Assembly (NCBI RefSeq): GCF_025399895.1
Contig: NZ_JAODUA010000001.1
Location: 434,001-498,000, forward strand
Length of the DNA: 64,000 nucleotides
Reading direction: 5' to 3'
Origin: Streptomyces sp. ASQP_92
GTDB lineage: Bacteria > Actinomycetota > Actinomycetes > Streptomycetales > Streptomycetaceae
Shown: one piece after another, positions 40,524 to 49,987 of the stretch
How positions within the stretch are numbered: position 1 is the first letter of the stretch
How the letters are laid out: the number at the start of each line of letters is the position of its first letter
The notes under the pieces: generated by a model
Seen by the model: only the letters and a program-made list of their open reading frames with translations
What the model was told of the DNA's origin: nothing
Database searches by the model: none
Program-made: the position numbers and the translations under genes

Positions 40524-43390
40524 TTGCCGCTCCCGGGGGTGAAGAACTTGGAAACGATCTGCTGGGCGGCGGTGCCCTTGTCGTACTCGCCGAACTCGGC
40601 CGCGAAACGCTCCCGCGCCCCGGCGTGCTCGGTGTCCGCCGACTTGAGCTCGTCCACCGCCGAAAACAGCGCGGCCTCGGTCTCCACGACCGGACCCGGC
40701 GCCTTTTCCCGCAGGTCGAAATAGGTGCCGCGGGTCTCGCCCGCGTACTCCTCGTAGTCGTACGTGAAGAACACCATCGGGCGGTCCAGGAGCGTGTAGT
40801 CGAACATCAACGACGAGTAGTCGGTGATGAGACCGTCCGCGAGGACCAGGAGCGGCGAGATGTCGTAGCCCTGCGAGACGTCGATCACCCGGCCGCGCAC
40901 CGACGGCGGAAGCACGACCTGGTTGAGGTAGTGCGAGCGGATGAGGAGCGTGTACTCCTCGCCGAACCGGTCCGCGAAGGCCTCGACGTCGAAGGGCAGC
41001 TCGAAACGGCGCACCGCGCCCTGCGGCGTCGCCCGGAACGTCGGCGCGTACAGCAGGACCTTCTTCGCCGGGTCGATCTTCAGCGCGGCGGCCAGCGGCC
41101 CGCGCTCGCGCACACCCGACGCGGCTTCCTTCTCCCGGGCCCTGACGAGCTCGTCGTTGCGCGGGTATCCGGTGCGCAGCAGCCGGTCCTCGCGCAGCCT
41201 GAAGCCGCGGGCCAGGGTGCGCACGTCGTGTTCGGAGCGGACCAGGAAGTGGTCGAAGCGGTCCAGACCCTGCTGGTGGCGCTCCCGCTCGGGACGGCTG
41301 AGCACCTTCATCTGCGGCAGGTCGAAACCCATCCGTTTGAGCGCGCTGCCGTGCCAGGTCTGGATGTAGGTGGTGCCGGGACGCTTGGTCAGCACCGCCG
41401 GGAAGCCCTGGTTGTCGATCCAGAACTCGGCCTGGGCCAGCGCCCGCAGGTACGGGTAGCTCCAGCGACGCACCAGCGTGGCGTCCTTGGGGAAGCCGGT
41501 CGGCTTGGCGCCCTCGTAGGACCACACGGCCTCGAAGTCGACGCCCTGGCGGCGCATCTCGTCGTAGATCGCCTTCGGGCTGTCGCTGAACTGCTTGCCC
41601 ATGTGGCTCTCGAAGACCACCAGGTTCTTGCGGATCGGCAGCTTGGACAGCACCTCGTGGTAGACCCGCACCTTGGTGTCGCCCGAGTTGAGGTCCTTCT
41701 TCACCCGGCGGGCCTTGCGCAGCCCCTTCTTGGCGACCCCGGCGGCCTTGCTCCGCAGGGCCTCCTCGATCAGGCTCTGGGTACGCACGGTGGCCGCGCT
41801 CGACGCGGTCAGGACGTACGACAGATTGCCCTTCTTGGAGACCGACGGCTCGATCCGGTCGGAGACCAGACGGGTCAGGCGCGGCCGCACGTGCAGGGGA
41901 TGCCCCGAGTTCACGTCGATGCTGCCGGCCGAGACCCGCGTCGAGATCGTGTCGCCGTCGACGTCCAGGTCGAGCCGGACGTCCCAGACCACGTCGATGA
42001 TGCCCAGCGGGCGCAGCTTGCGCGCGATGTCCGCCTCGGCTGTCCAGTCGAGGGTGCGCCCCGCGTGGGTCAGTGAGGTCAGCGGGAACCGGAAGGACTG
42101 CAGGCTGGTGCGGCGGGCCCGGAATTCCAGGGTGCCGCTCAGCTCGGCGTCGGGCTTGATTCGGCCCAGCGGGTTCACCACGGAGCCGCTCAGCCGCACC
42201 TTGCCCTGGCCGTCGTCGGCGTAGGAGGTGAGGCGGTTGCCGAGCGAGAGCTTGGCCAGCGGGCGGGTGTGGTAACCGGCGTCGGTGACGTCGAGGATGC
42301 GGGCGCCCTCGGGGTCGTCCAGGTGCTCGGCGCACCAGTAGATCCGGCCGTTCTTCTCCACCAGCGGCGCGGAGACCTTGCCGGGGCTGATGAGGGCGTC
42401 GGCCGCCGGCAGCAGGTTCGTCCAGTCCTCCTTGCCCAGGAGGTAGGCGCAGATCGCCTGGATGGGCTGCACCTCGGCATAGGCCTGCGGGGAGATCGTC
42501 GCGAGGTAGCTGTTGGCGAGCTCGGCGAACTCGTGCCGGTAAGCGGTGTCGAGCAGCGGGAGATCACGCAGATGGAGTACCAGGTCGTGCTTGAGGAACT
42601 TGACGTCCTTGCGGAACTTGAGGTCCTCATAGCCCTTCTCTTCCAGCAGCTCGTCGATGCGCCGGTGGATCTCCATGCGGTGCACGAAGTTGGCGATCTC
42701 GTGACGCCGGTTGCTGATCGACTTCGCCGCGGCGTTCTCCACGACGTTCCACGAGTAGACGTGGTTGGGGATGAGCGCGATGCGGCGGGCGGCGACATAG
42801 GCCTGCGCGGAGAACAGCAGGTCCTCGTAGTGGATGCCGACCGGGAACGACAGACCCTGCTCCAGCAGGAAGTCGCGCCGATAGCACTTGTTCGTGGACA
42901 GGGTGTCGAAGACCAGCAGATCGGGCATCTCGGTGATCGACTCAAGGGTGCGGCTCGTCGAGTAGATCCACGGATACCAGTCGACGGTCTTGCCGTGCCG
43001 GTTGTCCACGTGAACCCGCACACACATGCCGGAGACGAGGTCGGCACCGGTGCGCTCGGCCGCGGCGACCATGTTCCGGCAGGCGTTCGCCTCCAGCACG
43101 TCGTCGCTGTCGAGGAATATCACGTACGTGCCAAGAGCCTCGGAGATGCCGTGGTTGCGAGGCGCTCCACAGCCGCCGCTGTTCTGCGGCAGCTGGAATG
43201 CCCTCACCCGTCCCGGGTTCGCGGCCTGGAGCTCCTGGGCGACCTCGTAGGAGCGGTCCTTGCTGCAGTCGTCGACGATCAGGACCTCGACGCTCTTGTG
43301 CGTCTGGTCCAGGGCAGACTGCACGGCCGTCGGCAGTCGATCGGCATCGTTGTAGACGATGACGATCACGGAGACGTCAGGCACTGGCAC
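40520..43390 (-). CDS. Fused GT2 glycosyltransferase and CDP-glycerol-type glycerophosphotransferase (TagF-like)
   Basis: 956 residues. The N-terminal GT2 domain (1-290) has VSVIVIVYNDADRL and FLDSDD. The middle (about 330-560) is beta-rich. The C-terminal domain (about 580-945) is a CDP-glycerol:poly(glycerophosphate) transferase: TWHGSALKRMGFD, LLYAPTFR, IRSHYL and LITDYSSLMFDY. It probably both glycosylates and polymerises a wall teichoic acid-like polymer at the inner membrane face. Related S. coelicolor genes have been linked to spore-wall teichoic acid and MreB. The start is GTG 43390 or in-frame GTG 43384, which lies 9 nt after a TAGATT -10 box. It is co-translated with the GT4 gene. 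Confidence 0.92.
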   Translation of the reverse strand: MPVPDVSVIVIVYNDADRLPTAVQSALDQTHKSVEVLIVDDCSKDRSYEVAQELQAANPGRVRAFQLPQNSGGCGAPRNHGISEALGTYVIFLDSDDVLEANACRNMVAAAERTGADLVSGMCVRVHVDNRHGKTVDWYPWIYSTSRTLESITEMPDLLVFDTLSTNKCYRRDFLLEQGLSFPVGIHYEDLLFSAQAYVAARRIALIPNHVYSWNVVENAAAKSISNRRHEIANFVHRMEIHRRIDELLEEKGYEDLKFRKDVKFLKHDLVLHLRDLPLLDTAYRHEFAELANSYLATISPQAYAEVQPIQAICAYLLGKEDWTNLLPAADALISPGKVSAPLVEKNGRIYWCAEHLDDPEGARILDVTDAGYHTRPLAKLSLGNRLTSYADDGQGKVRLSGSVVNPLGRIKPDAELSGTLEFRARRTSLQSFRFPLTSLTHAGRTLDWTAEADIARKLRPLGIIDVVWDVRLDLDVDGDTISTRVSAGSIDVNSGHPLHVRPRLTRLVSDRIEPSVSKKGNLSYVLTASSAATVRTQSLIEEALRSKAAGVAKKGLRKARRVKKDLNSGDTKVRVYHEVLSKLPIRKNLVVFESHMGKQFSDSPKAIYDEMRRQGVDFEAVWSYEGAKPTGFPKDATLVRRWSYPYLRALAQAEFWIDNQGFPAVLTKRPGTTYIQTWHGSALKRMGFDLPQMKVLSRPERERHQQGLDRFDHFLVRSEHDVRTLARGFRLREDRLLRTGYPRNDELVRAREKEAASGVRERGPLAAALKIDPAKKVLLYAPTFRATPQGAVRRFELPFDVEAFADRFGEEYTLLIRSHYLNQVVLPPSVRGRVIDVSQGYDISPLLVLADGLITDYSSLMFDYTLLDRPMVFFTYDYEEYAGETRGTYFDLREKAPGPVVETEAALFSAVDELKSADTEHAGARERFAAEFGEYDKGTAAQQIVSKFFTPGSGK

Positions 43391-43696
43391 CTCAATCTAT
43401 TTGTGCTAATGGCATGCGGTTCAACGCTACCTGGTATCCATCGGGCCTCAGGCAGCCGCCCGGCGGCCGCGACCGCCCGTGCCAGGAGCCTCGCACCACG
43501 GCGCCCCCACGGTTCGTTACGCAACCGTGAAAGAAGACCGGGCAACCAACGAACCCTCCCGGTCATCTTTCGATGAGGTGGCGCCAGCGGCACACCCCGG
43601 GCGGGAACGTCATACTTCTCCTGGACCCTGTCCATTGCCGCCACGGCAGGACACTGCGGGCGAAAAAGTCACACAGCGAGCGAACGAGAAGGCACG
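43391..43696. other. Divergent intergenic region of the glycopolymer locus
   Basis: 306 nt with no gene. On the minus strand TAGATT (43399 to 43394) with TTGAAC 19 bp upstream (43424 to 43419) could drive the TagF-like gene. A purine-rich GAGAAGG at about 43689 serves the YfhO gene; I could not assign its promoter. Confidence 0.5.
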
Positions 43697-46279
43697 GTGC
43701 TGAAAACCTCCCCCGCGGAACCGGCGACGACCGAAGACAGCAGCCGCCCCCGCAGGAAGATCCTCGGGGCCCAGACGGTTGCCGCCACCCTTTCCGCGCT
43801 GATCTCCATGGGCGCCTACTGTCTGGCGATGGCCGTTCACGGCACGTACCCCTTCGGGGCGCGCTCGCGGGCCGTCAACGACCTCGGCAACCAGTTCGTG
43901 CCGTTCCACGCGCACCTGTGGGACCTGATGCACGGCAACACCTCGGGTGACCTCGCCTTCAACTGGGGGAGCGGCTTCGGCGTCCCCTTCCTCGGGGACT
44001 TCTTCACCTATCTGATGAACCCCTTCTCCTGGCTCGTCGGGCTCTTCCCGCGGGACCAGGTCGAGATACCGGTCTTCCTGGTCACCCTGCTGAGCGTCGG
44101 TCTCGCCGCCTTCTTGATGACCGTCTTCCTCGGCCGGCTGCGCCCCGGCTCGCCCTGGCTGCGCGCCCTGCTCTCGGTCGGCTACGCCGTCAGCGCCTGG
44201 ATGATCTCCGACGGGTTCTCCGACCCGATGTGGATGTGGGGCCTGGCGGCCTTCCCCATGCTCGGTATCGCCTCCGACTGGTGCCTGCGCGGCCGCCACT
44301 GGATCCCCGGCGCCCTGCTCGTCTTCGCCGCCTGGGCCGGCAACTTCTACATCGCCGCGATGGCCACCATCGGCATGGGCCTGGTCTTCCTCGTCCGGCT
44401 GATCCTGGAGGACACCCCGGTCCGCCACCGCCTGAACGTGGCTCTGCGGGCCGGTGCCATGACGGCGACCGGGCTGCTGCTCGCCGCCCCCGTCCTCACC
44501 GTCGGCCTCAAGGCCAGCAAGCTCTCCCAGCCCGCCCCGGACGCCTCCTACAAGGGCGCGCCCGGCGCCACCGACTACGTCGCCCACCTGCTGCCCGGCG
44601 GGCTGCTCGGCAACGCGCCCCAGATCTCCGTCGGCATCCTGCCGCTGCTCCTCGTCCTCGCGTTCCCGTTCATGCGCCGGGTGCCCGGCAAGGAGCGCGT
44701 CGCCTGGTGCGTGCTGCTCGTCCTGGTCGCCCTCTCCTACATCTGGGCGCCGACGATCCTGCTCTGGCACGGTCTTGCCATGCCCAACGGCAGCCCCTAC
44801 CGCGCCTCCATCGCGCTCACCTCGATGCTGGTGATCGTCGCCTGGCTGGCGCTGTCCCGCCGCCCGCGTCCCCGGGAACTGCTGTACGGCGCCGCCGTGA
44901 CCGCCGCCGTCGCGCTGATCGCCCTCCGGGGCCCCTACGCCTCGCGCGCCACCTGGATCCTCACCATCGGCGGCGGAATCCTCGCCCTGGTGCTGCTGCT
45001 CCTGCTGCACCGCCACCGGGGCGAGCGCCGGATGCGCGTCGTGCTGACCGGTGCTCTCGCGTGCAGCGTGTTCCTGTCCACCGCCTACACCGTCTTCTCC
45101 GTCACCGTCATCCGCGACGGCAACGCCTGGTGGCAGCCCAAGCGGACCCTGGACAGCCACTCGCGCGCCGCCTACGACGCCGTCCGCGCCCACGACGACT
45201 GGCCCGCCACCCGCAGCGACCCCGGCCCGCACGAGTTCGCCAACAACGACCCCCTGCTGCTCGGCGGCCAGGGCGGCTCGTACTACAGCAGCTACGTCCC
45301 GGCGAAGACCGCCGCCGCCCTGCACGCCCTCGGCGCGGGCTGGTACATACAGGGTCGCCACACCCTGAGCTTCACCGACCCGGTCGGCCGCGCCATCATG
45401 GGCGTCGGCAGCTACCTGGACTGGGCCAAGAACGGTGACGGCTTCACCCAGCACTCGGTGACCGCCCCGCCCGTGGTCACGCTGCGCCCCGGCAACGCCA
45501 CCGACGCCAAGACCCACGACGCCTCGGTCTTCGCCCGCCAGGAGCGCGTGCTCGGCGCCACCGTCTACGACGTGCCCGCCCTCACCCCGGCCGGCGGCCC
45601 CACGCCGAAGACCGGGCGCTACAACGACTGGTGGCTGCCCGGCAACGCCAAGGGCGGCAAGTGGACGTCGTTCACGGCCAGTTGCACCCCCGGCAGCCAG
45701 GCCTACTGGTACGGACCCTGGTACGCGGGCAGCGTCCAGGCCCTCGGCACCACCACCGAACAGCACGGCCGCAACAACATGACCAGCAACACCCTGCTGC
45801 CGCTCGGCACCGTCCCCGCGAGCGGCACCTTCACCGTCGCGCTCGGCACCCACAAGGCCCAGGGCGTCCCGCAGTTCCCCGTCGGCTGCCTCAACCAGGC
45901 CAAGCTGGACGCGGCCGTGGATCACCTCAAGGCCACCGCGCCCCTGAAGGTCACCGCCGGCGGCCACACCATCGACGCCACCTTCCGCAAGGGCACCACC
46001 GGCACCGCCGTGATCTCCACCCCGGCCGCCACCGGCTGGCAGTGCTCGGTCGACGGCAAGCCCGCGCGGGCCCCCGGTACTCTTGGCGGGCTGATGGCCG
46101 TCAACCTCGGCGACGGCGCATCGCGGCTCTCGTGCTCCTTCCGGACGCCCGGACTCAAGCCCGGGCTCCTGGCGAGCGGGCTGGCCCTGGTGGCGCTGCT
46201 CGCCGTCGGGATCGGCGGCGCCGTCCGCACCCGGTCGTCCCGCTCCTCCTCCCCGTCTTCTGCCAACGGAAAGCACTGA
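43697..46279 (+). CDS. YfhO-family membrane glycosyltransferase
   Basis: 860 residues with about 12 transmembrane segments through residue ~470, a large soluble outer portion (about 480-820) and a final helix (GLLASGLALVALLAVGIGGAV). The extracytoplasmic loop with NDLGNQFVPFHAHLWDLMHG and NWGSGFGVPFLGD matches the YfhO/GT-C pattern. In Bacillus, YfhO moves a sugar from a lipid carrier to lipoteichoic acid on the outer surface. Here it is followed, with overlapping starts, by genes that make and flip the lipid-linked sugar. GTG 43697 has GAGAAGG nearby. Confidence 0.9.
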   Translation: MLKTSPAEPATTEDSSRPRRKILGAQTVAATLSALISMGAYCLAMAVHGTYPFGARSRAVNDLGNQFVPFHAHLWDLMHGNTSGDLAFNWGSGFGVPFLGDFFTYLMNPFSWLVGLFPRDQVEIPVFLVTLLSVGLAAFLMTVFLGRLRPGSPWLRALLSVGYAVSAWMISDGFSDPMWMWGLAAFPMLGIASDWCLRGRHWIPGALLVFAAWAGNFYIAAMATIGMGLVFLVRLILEDTPVRHRLNVALRAGAMTATGLLLAAPVLTVGLKASKLSQPAPDASYKGAPGATDYVAHLLPGGLLGNAPQISVGILPLLLVLAFPFMRRVPGKERVAWCVLLVLVALSYIWAPTILLWHGLAMPNGSPYRASIALTSMLVIVAWLALSRRPRPRELLYGAAVTAAVALIALRGPYASRATWILTIGGGILALVLLLLLHRHRGERRMRVVLTGALACSVFLSTAYTVFSVTVIRDGNAWWQPKRTLDSHSRAAYDAVRAHDDWPATRSDPGPHEFANNDPLLLGGQGGSYYSSYVPAKTAAALHALGAGWYIQGRHTLSFTDPVGRAIMGVGSYLDWAKNGDGFTQHSVTAPPVVTLRPGNATDAKTHDASVFARQERVLGATVYDVPALTPAGGPTPKTGRYNDWWLPGNAKGGKWTSFTASCTPGSQAYWYGPWYAGSVQALGTTTEQHGRNNMTSNTLLPLGTVPASGTFTVALGTHKAQGVPQFPVGCLNQAKLDAAVDHLKATAPLKVTAGGHTIDATFRKGTTGTAVISTPAATGWQCSVDGKPARAPGTLGGLMAVNLGDGASRLSCSFRTPGLKPGLLASGLALVALLAVGIGGAVRTRSSRSSSPSSANGKH

Positions 46280-47271
46280 TGATGAAGCTGTCGGTCGTCG
46301 TCCCCTGTTACAACGAAGAAGCGGTCATCGACCAATTCGACGCCAAGACCCGCAGCGTGCTCGACACCCTCGGGATCGAGTACGAGATCTGCTACGTGGA
46401 CGACGGCAGCCGGGACAAGACGCTCCAGCACCTGCGAGCGCTCGCCGACACCCACCCCGACGCCACCCGCTACGTCTCCTTCAGCCGCAACTTCGGCAAG
46501 GAGGCCGGCATGCTCGCCGGGCTGCGCGAGGCCACCGGTGACGCCGTCGTCATCATGGACGCCGACCTCCAGCACCCACCGGAGCTCATCGAGCGGATGC
46601 TGGACCTCTACCAGCTGGGCCACGACCAGATCATCGCCCGCCGCACCCGCGAAGGCGACAAGAAGGTCCGCTCCGCCCTGAGCCGCATCTACTACCGCGC
46701 GGTCAACAAGTGGGTCGACGTCGAACTCACCGACGGCGTCGGCGACTTCCGCATGCTGTCGCGGCCCGCCGTGGACGCGCTGCTCTCGCTCGGCGAGTAC
46801 AACCGCTTCTCCAAGGGCCTGTTCTCCTGGATCGGCTTCGACACCGTCACCTTCGACTACCAGAACGCCCAGCGCGAGGCCGGCGAGACCAAGTGGAAGT
46901 TCGGCTCGCTGCTGAACTACGGCATGGACGGCCTGATCTCCTTCAACAACAAGCCGCTGCGCCTGGCGATCTGGCTCGGCATCCTGCTCGCCGGCGTCGG
47001 CGCGGCCTACGCCCTGTGGATCACCGTCGCCGCCATCGCCTACGGCGTGAGCACCCCCGGTTACGTCACCCTCGTCGCCATCATCGTCGGCCTCGGCGGT
47101 GTGCAGATGGTGATGCTGGGCCTGATCGGCGAGTACATCGGCCGCATCTACTACGAGACCAAGCGCCGCCCGCACTTCCTGGTCAAGGAGGCTCACGGCT
47201 TCCCCGGCAAGCCCGAGGGCGTCCAGCGCCGCGAGGTGTACCGCAACAAGCAGGAGGACAGGGTTCTCTGA
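46279..47271 (+). CDS. GtrB-type polyprenyl-phosphate glycosyltransferase
   Basis: 330 residues. The GT2 domain has LSVVVPCYNEEAVI, the YVDDGSRDKT motif and IMDADLQHPPELI (DxD). Two C-terminal transmembrane helices (about 230-252 and 262-285) anchor it, ending IGEYIGRIYYETKRRP. Such enzymes link glucose or GlcNAc to undecaprenyl phosphate inside the cell. ATG 46279 overlaps the YfhO stop (TGATG), and the GtrA gene overlaps its own stop in the same way, so the three are one translational unit. Confidence 0.94.
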   Translation: MMKLSVVVPCYNEEAVIDQFDAKTRSVLDTLGIEYEICYVDDGSRDKTLQHLRALADTHPDATRYVSFSRNFGKEAGMLAGLREATGDAVVIMDADLQHPPELIERMLDLYQLGHDQIIARRTREGDKKVRSALSRIYYRAVNKWVDVELTDGVGDFRMLSRPAVDALLSLGEYNRFSKGLFSWIGFDTVTFDYQNAQREAGETKWKFGSLLNYGMDGLISFNNKPLRLAIWLGILLAGVGAAYALWITVAAIAYGVSTPGYVTLVAIIVGLGGVQMVMLGLIGEYIGRIYYETKRRPHFLVKEAHGFPGKPEGVQRREVYRNKQEDRVL

Positions 47272-47699
47272 TGCCCAGTCAGCTCGGGCAGGTGGTCAGA
47301 TTCGGCTTCGTCGGCGGAGTCAACACCTGCACCTTCTACGCCTTCTACTGGCCCCTGCTGCACCTGGCGAAGCTGCCGTACTTCGTCGCGTACACCATCG
47401 CCTTCCTGCTCAGCATGGTCGGTTCGTTCTTCCTCAACACCTACTTCACCTACCGCACCAAGCCGAGCTGGAAGAAGTTCCTGCTCTTCCCGCTCACCAA
47501 CGTCACCAACTTCGTGGTGCAGAGCGCCGGCCTGTTCGCCCTGGTGCACTGGGTGGGGATGAACAAGACGATCGCCCCTCTGGTCGCCGCCGTGGTGGCG
47601 ATCCCCTTCACCTACCTGCTGTCCCGCCGGATCCTGGTGCCCAAGCAGCCCGAGACGGACGGGACACAGAGCCCCGCGCCGAAGATCCCGGTCAAGTAG
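47271..47699 (+). CDS. GtrA-family membrane protein (lipid-linked sugar flippase)
   Basis: 142 residues with four transmembrane segments (VVRFGFVGGVNTCTFYAFYW, YFVAYTIAFLLSMVGSFFLNTYFTYR and two more). The motif FxxVGxxN near the start is typical of GtrA/GtcA. It would flip the GtrB product outwards for YfhO. ATG 47271 overlaps the GtrB stop by one base. The cytosolic tail is short and Pro-rich. Confidence 0.93.
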   Translation: MPSQLGQVVRFGFVGGVNTCTFYAFYWPLLHLAKLPYFVAYTIAFLLSMVGSFFLNTYFTYRTKPSWKKFLLFPLTNVTNFVVQSAGLFALVHWVGMNKTIAPLVAAVVAIPFTYLLSRRILVPKQPETDGTQSPAPKIPVK

Positions 47700-47719
47700 G
47701 CGGGCCACGACCCACGACG

Positions 47720-47752
47720 AAGGGGGCGGACACCCACGGTGTCCGCCCCCTT
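47720..47752. terminator. Bidirectional terminator between the GtrA and PIG-L genes
   Basis: A 15-bp perfect stem (AAGGGGGCGGACACC at 47720-47734 and its complement at 47738-47752) has a 3-nt loop. It can serve both converging genes. Confidence 0.9.
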
Positions 47753-47764
47753 TCGCGTGCCCCG

Positions 47765-49987
47765 CTAGACGCGGCTGCCGGCGCTCTCCTGCCCCACCAT
47801 CGTCCACTCGCCGAACCGCGCCCCGGGCCGCGACTGCCGGGCCGCGTAGAGCTGGCCGTCCGTACCGAGCGCCGCGAGGACGGCACGGCCCCCCGCGTCC
47901 TGCGTCACCCCCGGTATCCCCACGAACTGCACGCCCGGAGCCTCCCAGCCGGCGCTCTGCCGACCGGAAGCGTCCGACGCCGGCACCACCCGGCCCTGCT
48001 CGTCCCTGGCCGCCAGCACCAGCGCCCCGCCGTTCCCGCTCAGCCGGTACGCCGAGACCCGCCCGTAGCCGCCCGCCGGAGTACGCCGCGCCACCTTCCA
48101 CGCCACGCCCGACACACCCGGAGCGGCCTCGGGAGAGGCCACCGCCACCTGGGCGGTGCCCGCCTGGCGGTAGACCGCGAGCGCACCGCCCTTGCCGTCC
48201 GCGACCAGACTGACCGCGCTGCCCGACGGCGTCAGACCCGTCGGCGCCGACAGCTTCGGCAACTCGCCGGGCGCCGGGGACACCCAGTGCAACACCGTCT
48301 GGGCGGTCGGAGCCGCCACATGGAGGCGGCCCGCGGTGTCGACCAGCGCGTCGATGCCCTCCACCACCAGCGGGTGCACGGGCTCCTTGCCCGGCGGGTG
48401 GTCCAGCAACTGCCAGGCCCCCCAGCCCTTGCCGCCCTTGCCGCTGCGCAGCGCGATGTCACCGGCCCAGTTCCGGGCCAGCACATGCACCGTGCCGTCC
48501 TGGGAGACCGCGACCGCCGGATAGCCGGTCTCCAGCGACTTCTCGGGAGCCGCGTCCGGCGTACCCAGCGACGACCACGCCCCGAACGTGGGCGCCCCGT
48601 CGGGGCTCACACCGTTTTGCAGGACGCACACCAACTCCTTGTGGTGCTTACGGCCCTTGAACGGCAGCACGGTACGCGTGGCGAACAGCTGAAGCGTTCC
48701 ATCAGGGTGACGCGCCACCTCCACCTGCGGATCCAGCGGACCGCCCGCACTGCCCACCACGTCGAACGGCCCCGCCCAGGGCCCCTTGCCGGCCTCGCGC
48801 TCCACCCAGCAGCGCACCGCGCCGTTGAGGATCGCGAACGCCGCCAGCCGGCCGTCCTTGAGCGGTGCCAGCCACCGCGAGGTGCCCGGCGTACGGGTAC
48901 GGGTGCCGCGCGCCCAGCCGGCGCCGCCGCCCTTCAGCCCGTTCGCCCCGACCTTGAGGTCACCGCAGCCCGCCGCGTCCCCGCAGTCCCGGCGGTCCAC
49001 CCAGCCGTACGCGTTCAGCAGTTGAGCCGTACGCCGTGTGGTCGCCGCGTCGAGCGACGGCGGCGTGTAGTTCGTCGGATAGCCGATGTAGCTGGACACC
49101 GACGCCGGACGCCGCTTGCCGCCACCCCAGTACCGCTCCATGGCGGCCTGCATGAACTGCGCCGACGAGGTGTGGTCCTGGTGGTCCAGATAGCTCAGGC
49201 CCCGCAGTATCGTCGGCGCGCTCATCATCGCCACGGTCTCCCGGGGCGCGTGCAGGGGAGTGGGATCCAGCGTCCGTATCACCGTCGGGTCCACCCGCGC
49301 GATCGTCGCCACCAGGGCGTCGATGATCTGGTCACGCGTATAGGCGCGCGGCATCCGCACCGTGCTGCCCGTGCCCGGAAGCGTCGGCAACTCCTTGACG
49401 GCGCCCAGCCACAGACCCCGCAGACTCACCGGACGCGGCACGCTCACATACCGCGCCTCGCACAGCCCCATGTAGATCAACTGCACATGCGGGGCCGACT
49501 GGAGGTAGTGCAGCTCCGAACGGAAGCCCGGCAGCAACTCCACCGGCTCCACCGTCCACGGGCTGTTGTCGTCGCCCGTCGCCATCATCGCGTTGGCGGC
49601 CCGCAGCCCGTTTATCCGCGCCCGCGCGAAGCCCGGGCGGTCCGTCTTCATGGTCTTGAACTGCGGGGACTTGCCCGGCGCGTTCCGCCCGTCCGACTCG
49701 CCGCTCGTCATGCACACCGTCACCGAGAGGGCGCCGCTGCGTATCGACTGCTCCAGGTCCGGGTTCATGAAGTAGATGCTGTCGTCGGCGTGCGCGATCA
49801 CATGGAGATACGCCTGATTGGCCGAATCCGAGGCCGGCTTGCCCGTCGTCGTCCCCGTGGACGGACTCGCGAGACCGCCCCCGCCCCGGGGCGCCAGCCA
49901 CTGCCATCCGCCGTAGGCCAGCGGCGCCGCCACCAGGCCGCCCCCGGCGACCTGCAGCAGACGTCGGCGAGATGGTGACGACGGCAT
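47765..49987 (-). CDS. Tat-exported PIG-L deacetylase with C-terminal beta-propeller-like domain
   Basis: 740 residues. A twin-arginine signal (SSPSRRRLLQVAGGGLVAAP) is followed by a PIG-L/LmbE domain. The zinc motif is HADD at 66-69 (usually HPDDE; Pro and Glu are changed), and a third ligand His lies in SYLDHQDHTSS. From about residue 370 the protein has repeating strands (e.g. EVARHPDGTLQLFATRT, YPAVAVSQDGTVHVLARN) like a beta-propeller. It would deacetylate N-acetyl sugars outside the membrane, plausibly in the polymer made next door. ATG 49987 has AAGGAG 9 nt upstream; an ATG at 50008 is possible but less likely. Confidence 0.9.
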   Translation of the reverse strand: MPSSPSRRRLLQVAGGGLVAAPLAYGGWQWLAPRGGGGLASPSTGTTTGKPASDSANQAYLHVIAHADDSIYFMNPDLEQSIRSGALSVTVCMTSGESDGRNAPGKSPQFKTMKTDRPGFARARINGLRAANAMMATGDDNSPWTVEPVELLPGFRSELHYLQSAPHVQLIYMGLCEARYVSVPRPVSLRGLWLGAVKELPTLPGTGSTVRMPRAYTRDQIIDALVATIARVDPTVIRTLDPTPLHAPRETVAMMSAPTILRGLSYLDHQDHTSSAQFMQAAMERYWGGGKRRPASVSSYIGYPTNYTPPSLDAATTRRTAQLLNAYGWVDRRDCGDAAGCGDLKVGANGLKGGGAGWARGTRTRTPGTSRWLAPLKDGRLAAFAILNGAVRCWVEREAGKGPWAGPFDVVGSAGGPLDPQVEVARHPDGTLQLFATRTVLPFKGRKHHKELVCVLQNGVSPDGAPTFGAWSSLGTPDAAPEKSLETGYPAVAVSQDGTVHVLARNWAGDIALRSGKGGKGWGAWQLLDHPPGKEPVHPLVVEGIDALVDTAGRLHVAAPTAQTVLHWVSPAPGELPKLSAPTGLTPSGSAVSLVADGKGGALAVYRQAGTAQVAVASPEAAPGVSGVAWKVARRTPAGGYGRVSAYRLSGNGGALVLAARDEQGRVVPASDASGRQSAGWEAPGVQFVGIPGVTQDAGGRAVLAALGTDGQLYAARQSRPGARFGEWTMVGQESAGSRV

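Noticed and set aside
40524..42335. A long upstream extension of the GT4 gene
   Set aside because: It is an out-of-frame reading of the TagF-like gene; GTG 40523 overlaps that gene's stop in the classical coupling pattern.
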